Of a DNA stretch of 64,000 nt, positions 10,008 to 18,965 are shown piece by piece. The notes under the pieces are model-generated. The model was not told the DNA's origin and made no database searches. It saw only the letters and a list, made by a program, of their open reading frames with translations. A program made the translations under genes and the position numbers. The DNA is taken from contig NZ_CAJYMB010000059.1 of the NCBI RefSeq assembly GCF_913775985.1, positions 1 through 64,000 on the forward strand, read 5' to 3'. The stretch's first letter is position 1. Each line of letters opens with the position of its first letter. This stretch comes from an uncultured Pluralibacter sp. (GTDB lineage Bacteria > Pseudomonadota > Gammaproteobacteria > Enterobacterales > Enterobacteriaceae).

Positions 10008-10019
10008 ACAACGTTGTAA
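10008..10019. promoter_or_regulatory. Operator of the LacI-type regulator (autoregulatory site)
   Basis: ACAACGTTGT (10008-10017) is a perfect palindrome followed by AA, about 85 bases before the LacI-family start. The same core appears in two sites ahead of the divergent sugar operon at 17070-17152. The shared motif in both promoters of one locus supports it as the operator of the regulator encoded here. Confidence 0.72.
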
Positions 10020-10100
10020 ATGCCAATCATATTACTCTTTAGCGTCGCATAACGAATGCGCAGCGCGCATGCTACAACGCTGAATCCAGAGGAGATCAAC

Positions 10101-11159
10101 GTGCAGGACAAAAGCAGTGAAAGCAAGAAGGTCACTATCAAATCCATCGCTGAGGCGTTGAATATTTCGTTCTCGACGGTATCAAAGGCGCTAAATAATA
10201 ATCCGGTAATCAAATCCGATACCCGTCAATTAGTGATCGACAAGGCCCAGGAGATGGGATACACGCCAAATTCACTGGCTAAAGGGCTGCGCGGAAGTTC
10301 CACTAAAACCATTGCAATCATCTTTAATGACATTGAAAACCCGGTGCTGACCTACGTCTTTCGCGATATCTCAATCCGTATGGGTGAGCACGGCTATACG
10401 ACCATGATTTTTGACTCGCAGTTTAACGAGCAGACCGAGCGGGCCAACATCCTGACGGTGCTTTCGCGGGTGCCTGATTTCATTATTCTCGAGCCGGCGA
10501 CATTCAACAGCCCCAATCTGGACCTGCTGCAGAACATGGCCGACAGAGTCATCATCCAGGGTGCGCGCTCCCCCCATCTCAACAGCCACCATGTGCATGT
10601 GGACTATACCAACGGTGGATATATGGCTGCTGTTGAGCTGCTATCAAAGGGCCACAAAGAGTGCCTGGTGATCTCCGAAAGTCTCGATTTCCCTACCAGC
10701 CATGAGTTTGTACGCGGCGTGGAAAAGGCATTTGCCGACTATAACCTGACGCTGCGCCCTGAACAGATTGTCTCCAGCCATTCGTCTATCGCTAACGGCT
10801 TTCGTATCATGCAACAGCTGTGGGATAGCGAAGCGCAGCGCTGGGCATTCCCGCTGACCGGCGTGCTGACCTTTGATGATAATTTCGCCTTTGGCGTTTA
10901 TAAAGCGGCGGCCCACTTTAACCTCAAGATCCCCGACGATCTCAGCGTGATCGGCTTCGATGATAATCCGCTCTCGGCATTTTCGATGCCGCCGCTCACT
11001 ACTGTGCATTTACCCAAGGAGAAAATGGCAGAATATCATCTGAGTATTATTAATACTATTTTGCTCAAAAAACGGCGCGAGATTTGTATCTATTCCACCG
11101 ATCCAGTTCTGATCCCGCGAGGTTCAGTAAAAAACCTTATTGGTAGTCGGCACCCGTAA
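10101..11159 (+). CDS. LacI-family transcriptional regulator of the adjacent sugar cluster
   Basis: A 352-residue LacI/GalR repressor. The N-terminal helix-turn-helix and hinge are clear (TIKSIAEALNISFSTVSKAL, then an NSLAKGLRG hinge segment), followed by a periplasmic-binding-like sensor domain ending in IPDDLSVIGFDDNPLSAF. The GTG start at 10101 is chosen because AGAGGAG lies at 10088-10094; the frame is open to 10056 without such a site. It is followed by a sugar kinase on the same strand. The inducer is unknown but is probably the cluster's substrate or its phosphate. Confidence 0.88.
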   Translation: MQDKSSESKKVTIKSIAEALNISFSTVSKALNNNPVIKSDTRQLVIDKAQEMGYTPNSLAKGLRGSSTKTIAIIFNDIENPVLTYVFRDISIRMGEHGYTTMIFDSQFNEQTERANILTVLSRVPDFIILEPATFNSPNLDLLQNMADRVIIQGARSPHLNSHHVHVDYTNGGYMAAVELLSKGHKECLVISESLDFPTSHEFVRGVEKAFADYNLTLRPEQIVSSHSSIANGFRIMQQLWDSEAQRWAFPLTGVLTFDDNFAFGVYKAAAHFNLKIPDDLSVIGFDDNPLSAFSMPPLTTVHLPKEKMAEYHLSIINTILLKKRREICIYSTDPVLIPRGSVKNLIGSRHP

Positions 11160-11272
11160 TTATCCGGAGGGGCCGCCCCCTCCACTTCACTTTTAATCAA
11201 TATCCAGAACCACGCCGTATAATTATTAAAAAATAACATTGAAATACACCTTACATTAATTCGGAGAAATTG

Positions 11273-12769
11273 ATGAACATTCTTACTATCGATCTTGGCA
11301 CTACCAATATAAAAGTCTCGGTTTATGACCGGCAACTTTCACCGCTGGTCACTCTGTCCGAAGGGGTGAATTATCATCGCGCAGGCGATATCGTCGAGTT
11401 TGATCCCGAGCGCTATTTTACGACAATTACAGCGATGATGACCGCCGCTGCTGCACAGGCCCGGCGGACCAATGGCCGCGATATTGTTCAGGTGGTGCTC
11501 ACCGGCCAAGCCGAATCGCTGATTGTGCTCGACGGCAACGGACTGCCGCTTCGTCCGGCCATTTCATGGCTGGATATGCGATCCCGCGAAGAGTGCGCAG
11601 AGCTGTCGGATATTTTCGATGCGCAAAAAAGCTATCGTATCACCGGTCAACCAGAAATTATTCCCACCTGGCCAATAACAAAAATACTGTGGCTCAAGCG
11701 TCACGAAAAAGAGACTTTTGCGCGTGCAGCTCATTATCTATTGCTGAAAGACTATATTATTCTCAGACTTTCTGGACGTATCGTTGGTGATTACTCAATT
11801 TACAGCTTCTCTTATTATTTTAATATTACCGAAAAGCGCTACTGGCCAGAAATTCTCGACTACTGTGGTATTCACGATACTCAGCTCCCCGCCCTGCTGC
11901 CCCCCTGCACGATAGTCGGGCCGCTGGTGCCTGCACTGGTCGATCCAGCCTGCGGGCTGACGACCGCGACCAAAATCAACATCGGTACGCTCGACCACTT
12001 TGCCGGTATGATCGGCACCGGCAATATTCGCGAAGGTATCGTCAGCGAATCTGCCGGTACGGTGCTGTCGCTGGCGACGCTGGTAAAGGAGCCGGTGTTC
12101 AGTCAGGGCCGCCTGCCGCTCAATTGTGGTCCCTTCCCCGATAGCTACGTGCTGCTGCCGGTATGCGAAAGCGGTGGCTTTAGCCTTGAATGGTACAAGC
12201 AGACCTTTTTGCCCGATTGCAGCTTTGGCGACATCAACGCGGCCGCGGCGCAGCGAAACTCTGCTTCAATACCTATTTTTCTGCCCTACCTTACCGGTAT
12301 CAACGCCCCGGACTTCAACGAGCACGCGTCGGGCGTCTTCTTCGGCATTCGCGCCAGCCACACCCGCGATGATTTTTCTCTGTCGATCATGCAGGGAGTA
12401 GCCTGCCTGCTGCGAAAAAACATCGACTATATGGAACAGGCAGGAATTCAAATTGAAAAAATTATTTCCGTTGGCGGTGGCGCCCGCTCGGCGCTGTGGA
12501 CGCAGATAAAATCCGATCTCACCCAAAAAAGTGTCAGTGTCCCTGTGAACGAAGAAGCGGCCTGCTTTGGCGCAGCCATTATTGCCGCCGTTGACGAGGG
12601 CTATGTATCTTCTTACGCTGCGGCGGCCGAGGAGCATATCGTCCTCAAAAAGAGTTTCACCCCCGCTCCCCACGAGCACCATGAACATACTTATGCCGTA
12701 TTTAACTCACTCTACGAGGCTCTCGCGCCGGTATATGCCCTGAACGATAAAACCCGCCGTGGCGGGTAA
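11273..12769 (+). CDS. FGGY-family carbohydrate kinase
   Basis: A 498-residue sugar kinase of the FGGY superfamily (xylulokinase/glycerol kinase fold). The first ATPase lobe starts with LTIDLGTTNIKVSVYD; GTLDHFAGMIGTG gives the region with the catalytic Asp, and VGGGARSALWTQ is the second adenosine motif. GGAG precedes the ATG. It would phosphorylate a ketose or polyol delivered by the MFS permease of the facing operon. Given the TIM-like and xylose-isomerase-like partners, a tetrulose or similar short ketose is plausible, but this is inference. It is cotranscribed with the LacI regulator gene. Confidence 0.87.
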   Translation: MNILTIDLGTTNIKVSVYDRQLSPLVTLSEGVNYHRAGDIVEFDPERYFTTITAMMTAAAAQARRTNGRDIVQVVLTGQAESLIVLDGNGLPLRPAISWLDMRSREECAELSDIFDAQKSYRITGQPEIIPTWPITKILWLKRHEKETFARAAHYLLLKDYIILRLSGRIVGDYSIYSFSYYFNITEKRYWPEILDYCGIHDTQLPALLPPCTIVGPLVPALVDPACGLTTATKINIGTLDHFAGMIGTGNIREGIVSESAGTVLSLATLVKEPVFSQGRLPLNCGPFPDSYVLLPVCESGGFSLEWYKQTFLPDCSFGDINAAAAQRNSASIPIFLPYLTGINAPDFNEHASGVFFGIRASHTRDDFSLSIMQGVACLLRKNIDYMEQAGIQIEKIISVGGGARSALWTQIKSDLTQKSVSVPVNEEAACFGAAIIAAVDEGYVSSYAAAAEEHIVLKKSFTPAPHEHHEHTYAVFNSLYEALAPVYALNDKTRRGG

Positions 12770-12776
12770 ATGGTAA

Positions 12777-12804
12777 CGTTCCGCCGGCGAGTGCCGGCGG
12801 AACG
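12777..12804. terminator. Bidirectional hairpin between convergent kinase and permease genes
   Basis: CGTTCCGCCGGC and GCCGGCGGAACG form a perfect 12-base stem with a GAGT loop in the 46-base gap between the two convergent operons. There is no long T run, so it is a likely but not certain terminator for both directions. Confidence 0.65.
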
Positions 12805-12815
12805 ATTAAACAGGA

Positions 12816-14087
12816 CTAAAGCAAAGATGCAGACTGACTGGCTGGCGTGTTTTTCTCATATTCAGGCTCATCGAGCAGGTTAGTAATTAACGCACCGACG
12901 AGATAGATTGCGGCGATAATGATCGTTACCCCGCCGCCGCCCACGCTATTAATGAACAGACCAACAATCGCCGGTCCGAGAAAGACCGCCAGCCCGGTGC
13001 CTAAATTAAGTACCGACATTATCGCCCCCTTATCCTTTTCCACCAGGTTGGCGGACATAGCATCAAGCGGTATATAACCCGCGACGCCGGCGCCCCACGC
13101 CAGGCTAATGGCAAAGATAACGCCGTAATTAGCGCCGACAAACTGGGGGGCAAAATAGAGCATCAGCGATGCCACAGCAGTCAATACTCCCCCACACCAG
13201 ATAATCGTGCGTTTGTGGCCTATCTTATCCCCCACCACGCCCCACACCAGGTTAAAGATAATATTACTGATAAATGCTGCGCCCCAGATACTTAACCATT
13301 CCGGTGTAGTAAACCCCTGCGCAATCATATAGGCAGGAAGGTAAACCGGGAACGCGTACTGCGAAAGCGAGTTCACGATACGAAGAATGCAGGAGATTGA
13401 AAGCTTCGGATAGACGCGCAGTATAGTCAGACCGCGCAGCACCTCTTTAACACTTTGCGAAGCGCTGTGGTTGTGGGCTGGCTTAATATCATCGCGGTTC
13501 ACCACCAGCACTAAAACAGCCCCGAAAGCAAAAAAGATCAGCGTACTCCACAGAGTATTAACCTGGCCGAGGTTGTCCACTGCCAGGCTGGCATAAAAGT
13601 TAGCCAGCACCTGCATACCACCGGAAAAAACAAAATAGAACCAGCCATAGGCCGTACTCAGGCGATGTGCCGGGCTGCGGTAGGCTATCCACACAGAAAA
13701 GGCATAGGCAAACAGCGGATAGCCGAATCCTTTAAGCGCCTGCATCAGTAGCAGTACCGGATACGACATCTCTTTCAGGCCCAGCACGATAAATCCTACT
13801 GTGCCGGCAACGCAGAAAAGGGTACCCAGAAACATGGTTCGCTTCGCACCAAACGTTTCGAAAAAGACGCCGGCAAACCAGGACGAAAGCGCCACGGCGA
13901 TGCCGTAGACGCTAAACAACGTCGATATTTGCTGAATGCTCATCCCCCTCTCTTCGAGGAAAGGGCTCAGCCACCCCAGCTCTACACCGCAGCCGATCAT
14001 AAAGATCAGAACGCCAAGAAAACTCCATGACATGGTTCCCGGAATCCCTATCCTATCCAAAAAACCTTGCTGTACATGATTTGTCAT
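12816..14087 (-). CDS. MFS transporter, polyol/ribitol-type permease
   Basis: A 423-residue major facilitator protein with about twelve membrane segments. It contains the MFS loop motif in FETFGAKRTMFLG and GDKIGHKRTIIW. The N-terminal half resembles the RbtT/DalT ribitol and arabinitol permeases of Klebsiella in length and in the FMIGCGVELGWLSPFLEE region. It is the last gene of the five-gene operon running from 17050 and would import the substrate of the cluster. Substrate specificity is inferred from family resemblance and context only. Confidence 0.85.
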   Translation of the reverse strand: MTNHVQQGFLDRIGIPGTMSWSFLGVLIFMIGCGVELGWLSPFLEERGMSIQQISTLFSVYGIAVALSSWFAGVFFETFGAKRTMFLGTLFCVAGTVGFIVLGLKEMSYPVLLLMQALKGFGYPLFAYAFSVWIAYRSPAHRLSTAYGWFYFVFSGGMQVLANFYASLAVDNLGQVNTLWSTLIFFAFGAVLVLVVNRDDIKPAHNHSASQSVKEVLRGLTILRVYPKLSISCILRIVNSLSQYAFPVYLPAYMIAQGFTTPEWLSIWGAAFISNIIFNLVWGVVGDKIGHKRTIIWCGGVLTAVASLMLYFAPQFVGANYGVIFAISLAWGAGVAGYIPLDAMSANLVEKDKGAIMSVLNLGTGLAVFLGPAIVGLFINSVGGGGVTIIIAAIYLVGALITNLLDEPEYEKNTPASQSASLL

Positions 14088-14222
14088 CTTAAACCCTCAC
14101 TACGCTTATTCTGGATGCAGGTTATCGCCACCAGCCGAGGCTGGCAGATAAATAGATATATATTCAGGTGCGAGGCAAAGTGCGGCTATACGTCAATAGC
14201 CGCATTCGTCACGTTTATTTCA

Positions 14223-14999
14223 TTAGAAGCAGGTGTAGGCACCGTCCACGCGGAAATCCGCGCCGGTAGTATATGAACTCATATCACCCGCCAAATAGAC
14301 GGCAATCGCTTCCAGCTCTTCGGGTTTACCCATGCGCTTAACAGGAATTAGTTGTTCCCACTGATTTATAAGCGGTGCAAGACTGGGATCATTTAAGGTC
14401 ATTTCGGTCGCCATATAGCCGGGACTAATGGTGTTGACGCGCACATTTTTGTCAGCCCACTCTACTGCCATATTGCGCGACATTGCGATAACGCCCGCTT
14501 TTGACGCCGCGTAGGAGCACTCTTTCTGCGGGATATTAGTGATGTGTGCCGACATGGAGGCGGTATTAATGATGGAGCCGCCCCCCTGGCGAATCATAAC
14601 TCTACCAGCAGCCTGCGCCGTCAGGAACGTGCCGTTCAGGTTGACGTTAATAACTCGCGACCAGTCATCAAGATTGTCCTCCTCTACCGGTACCGTGTGG
14701 CCAATACCGGCATTGCAGAAAGCAATATCCAGCCTGCCGAAAGCGCCGAGAATGGTTTCCATCATGGCGTTAACCTGCTCGGGACGGGTAATATCGGTTT
14801 TGATTGCCAGGGTATTTACCCCGGTTGCGGCGGCGATTTCCCCCGCGGTCTTCTCTGCTTCGTCCAGATCTACGTCTACGATAGCCACATCAGCACCAGC
14901 TTCGGCAAGGGCAATCGCCAGACGTTTACCAATACCGCGTGCGCCGCCGGTGACAAAGCTCTTTTTACCGTCGAGTCTCATTTTTTCTAAAATACCCAT
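14223..14999 (-). CDS. SDR-family polyol/ketose oxidoreductase
   Basis: A 258-residue classical short-chain dehydrogenase. It shows the cofactor motif TGGARGIG, the NAGIG motif, active-site Ser in INTASMSAH and the YAASK catalytic pair. Asp residues after the second strand (VDVDLDE) favour NAD(H). It lies in the operon after yjbQ-like and before the permease gene. It probably oxidises the imported polyol to a ketose, as in sorbitol and arabinitol dehydrogenases, but substrate is unknown. Confidence 0.87.
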   Translation of the reverse strand: MGILEKMRLDGKKSFVTGGARGIGKRLAIALAEAGADVAIVDVDLDEAEKTAGEIAAATGVNTLAIKTDITRPEQVNAMMETILGAFGRLDIAFCNAGIGHTVPVEEDNLDDWSRVINVNLNGTFLTAQAAGRVMIRQGGGSIINTASMSAHITNIPQKECSYAASKAGVIAMSRNMAVEWADKNVRVNTISPGYMATEMTLNDPSLAPLINQWEQLIPVKRMGKPEELEAIAVYLAGDMSSYTTGADFRVDGAYTCF

Positions 15000-15020
15000 T
15001 GGGTTATCCTCTTATTCGTT

Positions 15021-15518
15021 TTATTGCCCAAGAATTTGAACGCGTACCGTGCGCGAACGCGCGCGGGTCTGGTCCATATCTGAAAAGTAGATACGTCCGA
15101 ATTCACCTAGCGTCATTTCGCCATTGACGACCGGAATAGTTTCAGAGCGCCCGAGAATCACCGAACGCAGATGACCGTCGGTATTAAGCATCCATTCGGA
15201 TTTCTCATCGCGCAGCGTCCTGGCTCGCTCGGTGTGAACCGGGCCCGGATGCAGGTACTGGCCTTCGTGCTGGCAAGTCGGGATGATCTTTTCCAGTACG
15301 TTAATGGTGTCTTGCAAAATCAGAGGGATGTTTCTGTAGGTCACATCCTCGGAGTCTTCCTGAATAAACACAGTGCAGCTGGTGTGCTGTGAGAAAACAG
15401 TCACAATGCCGTCTTTCACACCGGACTTGTGCAGAATCGCCTGTACCTGGTCAGTCACATCGTCAAAACTGATCGCGGCGCCGGTTTCCACACCGATGAT
15501 TTCATGTAAAATTTTCAT
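15021..15518 (-). CDS. YjbQ-family protein (UPF0047)
   Basis: A 165-residue YjbQ/UPF0047 protein with the family signatures VFSQHTSCTVFIQE, HPGPVHTERA, LNTDGHLRSVILG and YFSDMD. The conserved His, Asp and Glu residues suggest a metal site. The E. coli relative has weak thiamine-phosphate synthase activity in vitro, but its true role is unsettled. Here it starts three bases after the upstream TIM-like gene ends and sits inside a sugar-phosphate operon, which suggests a catalytic role on a sugar phosphate rather than thiamine. Confidence 0.85.
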   Translation of the reverse strand: MKILHEIIGVETGAAISFDDVTDQVQAILHKSGVKDGIVTVFSQHTSCTVFIQEDSEDVTYRNIPLILQDTINVLEKIIPTCQHEGQYLHPGPVHTERARTLRDEKSEWMLNTDGHLRSVILGRSETIPVVNGEMTLGEFGRIYFSDMDQTRARSRTVRVQILGQ

Positions 15519-15521
15519 GCC

Positions 15522-16241
15522 TTATTTATCCTTACAATATGTTCTTTCTCGCCATGCCTGCGCGGCAGCGGCGATCATCGCCTCCAGCATGACAAAGGCA
15601 TTTTCTGCCTGCAGAATGCCGCTGGTCGACCCCGTTGCTTCGGCCCCTGCTCTGATAATTTCATATACGTCGGCCTGATCTTTGATACCCGCGCCGTGCA
15701 GCACTCGCGCTGCGGGATTCACAGCATTTACCGCCGCATTAATGGCGACAATTTCTGCCGTGTCCTGCGGACCACGCTGACCTTTGCCAATCAGCGCCGG
15801 CGACTCCGCCAGGACAATATCGGTCCCCAGGCATGCGACCGCAGCGCTTTCACGGCTGTCTCCAGCACATACCAGCGTCATCAGTCCAACCTCTTTTGCC
15901 CGCCTGATGGTCTCGGCCAGAACCGCAAGCGACAGCTGCTTCTCAGCGTGGTTGAGCAATACGCCAACCGCGCCGGCATCCACGAGCGCCTCGGGCAAAA
16001 CCGCGCCAACACCTCGTCCCGGCGCAACGGGATCCATATGCTGAGCAAATACTTTGATGTGCCGCGTCGCCGCAGCAATGGGTGCGATATCGGTGTACTG
16101 CGCGGTAAAAATAATGTCGACGCCGTACAGGGCCGCCACACGGTCTGCCTCCAGTGCCAAATCCAGCACCTGCTGGCCGTAGAGATAGACCTTCGGCCCA
16201 ATCTCAAAAAAGGGTGTTGTTAGCATGACAGGCTGGTACAT
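15522..16241 (-). CDS. Triosephosphate-isomerase-like sugar-phosphate isomerase
   Basis: A 239-residue TIM-barrel protein of the triosephosphate isomerase family but clearly not the housekeeping enzyme. The usual catalytic set can be matched: Lys in FEIGPKVYLYGQQ, His in VLLNHAEKQLS and Glu in VLAESPALIGKG, where the canonical AYEPVWAIGTG motif is altered. The fit is to the LerI/EryH group, which converts L-erythrulose 1-phosphate to D-erythrulose 4-phosphate. ATG at 16241 has GGGTG upstream; a GTG at 16250 would overlap the preceding gene. The substrate is inferred. Confidence 0.82.
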   Translation of the reverse strand: MYQPVMLTTPFFEIGPKVYLYGQQVLDLALEADRVAALYGVDIIFTAQYTDIAPIAAATRHIKVFAQHMDPVAPGRGVGAVLPEALVDAGAVGVLLNHAEKQLSLAVLAETIRRAKEVGLMTLVCAGDSRESAAVACLGTDIVLAESPALIGKGQRGPQDTAEIVAINAAVNAVNPAARVLHGAGIKDQADVYEIIRAGAEATGSTSGILQAENAFVMLEAMIAAAAQAWRERTYCKDK

Positions 16242-16246
16242 ATCGA

Positions 16247-17050
16247 TCACCCAATCAGCTTTTTCAAGAATTCAGCCGTTTGCGGCAGCGTCTGGCGCGG
16301 ATCGCCACAGGTACTGCACTCAAGGCTGACAAAGCCGCTGTAGCCGATCGCTTTCAGGGCCTCAAAACCGGCCTGCCAGTCAATGGCACCGCGTCCAGGC
16401 AGCAGGCGGTTGTTGTCGCCCAGATGCACGTGTTTCACCGAATCAGCGACATAGCGCAGGCTCTCTGCAATATTCGCTTCTTCAATAGACATGTGGAAAA
16501 AGTCTGCCAGCACGCCCGCATTGCTGAAGGTCAACTTATCGGTTAGATCTTTGCACTGCTTAATGCTGTTGAGATAGGGACTTTCGTAGCGGTTGATGCC
16601 CTCCAGTAGCATATAGCCGCCAGTGCCGGAGAGCGGTTCAGTCACTTCCTGATACATCTCAATGAAGGCCGCTTCTTCCTGACCCGTCATTTCACGATAG
16701 GGATGAAAAAGCGGTAGCGGATCCTGGGCGCCGTAGGCAAACTCGAGTTCGGTAACAGCATTCAGCTCACCGGCGATACGGGCCGCCAGCTTGTACATTT
16801 CACGGCTCCTGCGGCGTAAATCTGGATCGGGGCTCATCAGGTGTCCGTAGATACCGTCTCCGAAGGCAAATTCGCAAGGCTTCACGCCGGTTTTATCTTC
16901 CAGCGACAGCACTTCTTCGTGCAATTCGTCATTCCACTCGCTGTAGTTCATAAACAGCGCGATACCGTCAAACCCCCACTGGCGCAATAGATGGGCTTTC
17001 TCAGTCAGGCTGCTTCCGGGCAACATAAGATTGGCACAAGAAATTTTCAT
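16247..17050 (-). CDS. Xylose-isomerase-like TIM-barrel sugar epimerase/isomerase
   Basis: A 267-residue AP-endonuclease-2/xylose-isomerase-like barrel. Metal-binding residues typical of tagatose-3-epimerase-type enzymes appear as Glu in MLLEGINRYE, Asp in VLADFFHM, His in KHVHLGDNN and Glu in VSLECS. It is the first gene of the operon; the ATG at 17050 follows GGAG, and the frame is also open to 17071. Two regulator palindromes precede it. It probably interconverts epimers of a ketose or ketose phosphate handled by the TIM-like partner; substrate unknown. Confidence 0.82.
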   Translation of the reverse strand: MKISCANLMLPGSSLTEKAHLLRQWGFDGIALFMNYSEWNDELHEEVLSLEDKTGVKPCEFAFGDGIYGHLMSPDPDLRRRSREMYKLAARIAGELNAVTELEFAYGAQDPLPLFHPYREMTGQEEAAFIEMYQEVTEPLSGTGGYMLLEGINRYESPYLNSIKQCKDLTDKLTFSNAGVLADFFHMSIEEANIAESLRYVADSVKHVHLGDNNRLLPGRGAIDWQAGFEALKAIGYSGFVSLECSTCGDPRQTLPQTAEFLKKLIG

Positions 17051-17069
17051 ACTAGTATCTCCGATTAAC

Positions 17070-17089
17070 AATTTACAACCTTGTAAATT
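17070..17089. promoter_or_regulatory. Operator 1 of the sugar operon
   Basis: AATTTACAA-CC-TTGTAAATT is an inverted repeat with nine-base arms, about 20 bases before the first gene of the operon. Its ACAA/TTGT core matches the site ahead of the LacI-type gene and the second operator at 17133-17152. Confidence 0.75.
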
Positions 17090-17132
17090 TTTATTATTGA
17101 AAAACCAGCTTAAAAGATGACGTTCAATTCAA

Positions 17133-17152
17133 TAATTACAACGTTGTAATTA
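17133..17152. promoter_or_regulatory. Operator 2 of the sugar operon
   Basis: TAATTACAACGTTGTAATTA is a perfect 20-base palindrome with the same TTACAACGTTGTAA core as the site before the LacI-type gene. Its centre is 63 bases from that of operator 1, about six helical turns, which would allow a repressor tetramer or two dimers to bind the same face. Confidence 0.78.
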
Positions 17153-17367
17153 GAATCTGCAAAAAATTTGTAATAGATATGTTTCTTCAGGCCTTTTTCG
17201 TCAAGAAAAATAATCACGAGAGAGACTTTTTAGATCTGTTTTGTGGCCTGAATCGAATTAGCTTCGGGATATCGGAGGGGAAAGGATTACTCAATCGCAC
17301 TTCCTTACGTAAAGCAGCACCCGTTTATAGCCAATAGATCAGCAGTGACGTAAGGCAGAAAGGGAAG

Positions 17368-17396
17368 AAGCGCGCTGCAAACCAGGCCGCGCGCTT
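17368..17396 (-). terminator. Terminator of araE
   Basis: On the minus strand AAGCGCGC pairs with GCGCGCTT around a 13-base loop, followed by CTTCCCTTTC. It lies 15 bases after the araE stop. The 338-base gap between 17050 and 17411 holds this hairpin and the two operators but no gene. Confidence 0.6.
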
Positions 17397-17410
17397 TATA
17401 TGAAACGGTC

Positions 17411-18832
17411 CTAGCTATTACCGAGGTCCCGCAGCTTCTTGCCGGCCATCAGGTTTTTCTCGATATGTTCCAGGGTGACGTTTTTGGTTTCCGGCACCAG
17501 ATAGATAGTGATGACGATAAACAGCAGGTTAAAGCCGGTGTACAGCCAGAAGGTTCCGGCGGCGCCGATGCTGCCCAGCAGCGACAGGAAGGTGGCGCCG
17601 ATGATCATGTTTGCCACCCAGTTGGTGGTGGTCGAGCAGGTAATGCCGAAGTCGCGGCACTTGAGCGGCTGGATCTCGGAGCACAGGATCCACACCACCG
17701 GCGCGGCGCTCATGGCGTAGCCGCCGATGCACAGCATGGTCATGCCGACAGATACCCAGGAAAGTCCGCTAGAAACGTCTCCTTCCCCGGCCTTCATCAG
17801 GCAGTAGCCCAGCACCAGCGTGGCGAAGGCCATCACCGAGAAGCCAATTTTGAGAATCGGTTTGCGCCCGGCTTTATCCACCGTGAAGACGGCGATAAAA
17901 GTGGCAAACATAAAGGTCAGGCCGACCACCACCGTGGCAATCATCTGCTGGTGGGTGCTGGCGAACCCGGCCATTTTGAAGATCTGCGGGGCGTAATACA
18001 TGATGATGTTCATCCCGGTAAACTGCTGCATCCCCTGCAGCAGCATGCCGAGGAACACCGCCCGGCGGACGTTCTTATTACGCTTGAACAGGGTAAAGCC
18101 GCCCTGCTTCATGCTCAGGCTTTCACGAATCTCGTTAAGCTCCTGGCGTGCTTTTTCCGAGGTATCGCGCAGCATCCGCAGCACCTCTTCCGCTTCAACA
18201 TGCAGCCCTTTTGCCGCCAGCCAGCGCGGGCTGTTGGGCAGGAAAATCACCATCAGGAACAGAATCACCGCCGGGATCGCCAGCACGCCAAGCATCGCCC
18301 GCCAGTTACCGCTGTAGCTAAACGCAGTATCCGAAAGAAAGGCCACCACGATGCCGAAGGTGATCATCAGCTGGTAGAGGCTGATCATTTTGCCGCGCAC
18401 GTCTTCCGTGGCCATTTCCGACAGATACAGCGGCGCGGTGTAAGAGGCAATGCCTACCGCCACGCCCAGCAGCACGCGGAACAGCAGCAGCAGATCGAGG
18501 CTGGTGGCGAAGGCCGATCCGAGCGAGCCGATAATAAACAGCACCGCGCCCGCCATCAGGCTGTACTTGCGGCCCAGCCGATGCGATACCCAGCCGTTGC
18601 ACACCGCGCCGAGGGCCGCACCGAGCATCATGCTGCTCACCACCCACTCCTGCTGGTGGCTGGTAAGGCTGAAATGATCGGTGATAAACGGCAGCGCGCC
18701 GGCGATGACGCCGATGTCGAGACCAAACAGCAGGCCCGCCAGCGCCGCTGAGACGGAGATAAACAGATTCATTTTCCGGGCTTTTTGCCGGTGCTGGTGG
18801 TTAATCTCCAGCGCGTTATTCACATGAGACAT
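17411..18832 (-). CDS. araE: L-arabinose:proton symporter AraE
   Basis: A 473-residue MFS sugar porter with twelve membrane segments. It aligns by eye over its full length with E. coli Ara[18 protein letters not shown] near the start, the sugar porter motifs GRKYSLMAG and [29 protein letters not shown] in helix 7, and the [12 protein letters not shown] end. It imports L-arabinose with protons. An AraC half-site and a CRP-like site precede it, as in E. coli. It is transcribed alone. Confidence 0.95.
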   Translation of the reverse strand: MSHVNNALEINHQHRQKARKMNLFISVSAALAGLLFGLDIGVIAGALPFITDHFSLTSHQQEWVVSSMMLGAALGAVCNGWVSHRLGRKYSLMAGAVLFIIGSLGSAFATSLDLLLLFRVLLGVAVGIASYTAPLYLSEMATEDVRGKMISLYQLMITFGIVVAFLSDTAFSYSGNWRAMLGVLAIPAVILFLMVIFLPNSPRWLAAKGLHVEAEEVLRMLRDTSEKARQELNEIRESLSMKQGGFTLFKRNKNVRRAVFLGMLLQGMQQFTGMNIIMYYAPQIFKMAGFASTHQQMIATVVVGLTFMFATFIAVFTVDKAGRKPILKIGFSVMAFATLVLGYCLMKAGEGDVSSGLSWVSVGMTMLCIGGYAMSAAPVVWILCSEIQPLKCRDFGITCSTTTNWVANMIIGATFLSLLGSIGAAGTFWLYTGFNLLFIVITIYLVPETKNVTLEHIEKNLMAGKKLRDLGNS

Positions 18833-18920
18833 CGTTAATCCTGCCCGTTTGGTGATAGGTATTATTCACGCAGCATACAAAGCAACCTCTGCGGGGGATT
18901 AGCGCCTGTCCGCGCCCGGA

Positions 18921-18937
18921 TATGGATAATTTTGCTA
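18921..18937 (-). promoter_or_regulatory. AraC-binding half-site upstream of araE
   Basis: TATGGATAATTTTGCTA is the reverse complement of TAGCAAAATTATCCATA, a close match to the E. coli araI1 half-site (TAGC-N7-TCCATA). It is oriented towards araE and lies about 90 bases before its start, as expected for AraC activation. Confidence 0.82.
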
Positions 18938-18949
18938 CTCATTTCAGAG

Positions 18950-18965
18950 TGTGATAGCGATCGCG
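18950..18965. promoter_or_regulatory. CRP-like site upstream of araE
   Basis: TGTGA-TAGCGA-TCGCG keeps the strong left CRP half-site but only part of the right one (TCACA expected). It lies just upstream of the AraC half-site, in the same order as the E. coli araE promoter. The rest of the 549-base gap, to 19381, shows no further gene or motif that I can support. Confidence 0.55.
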
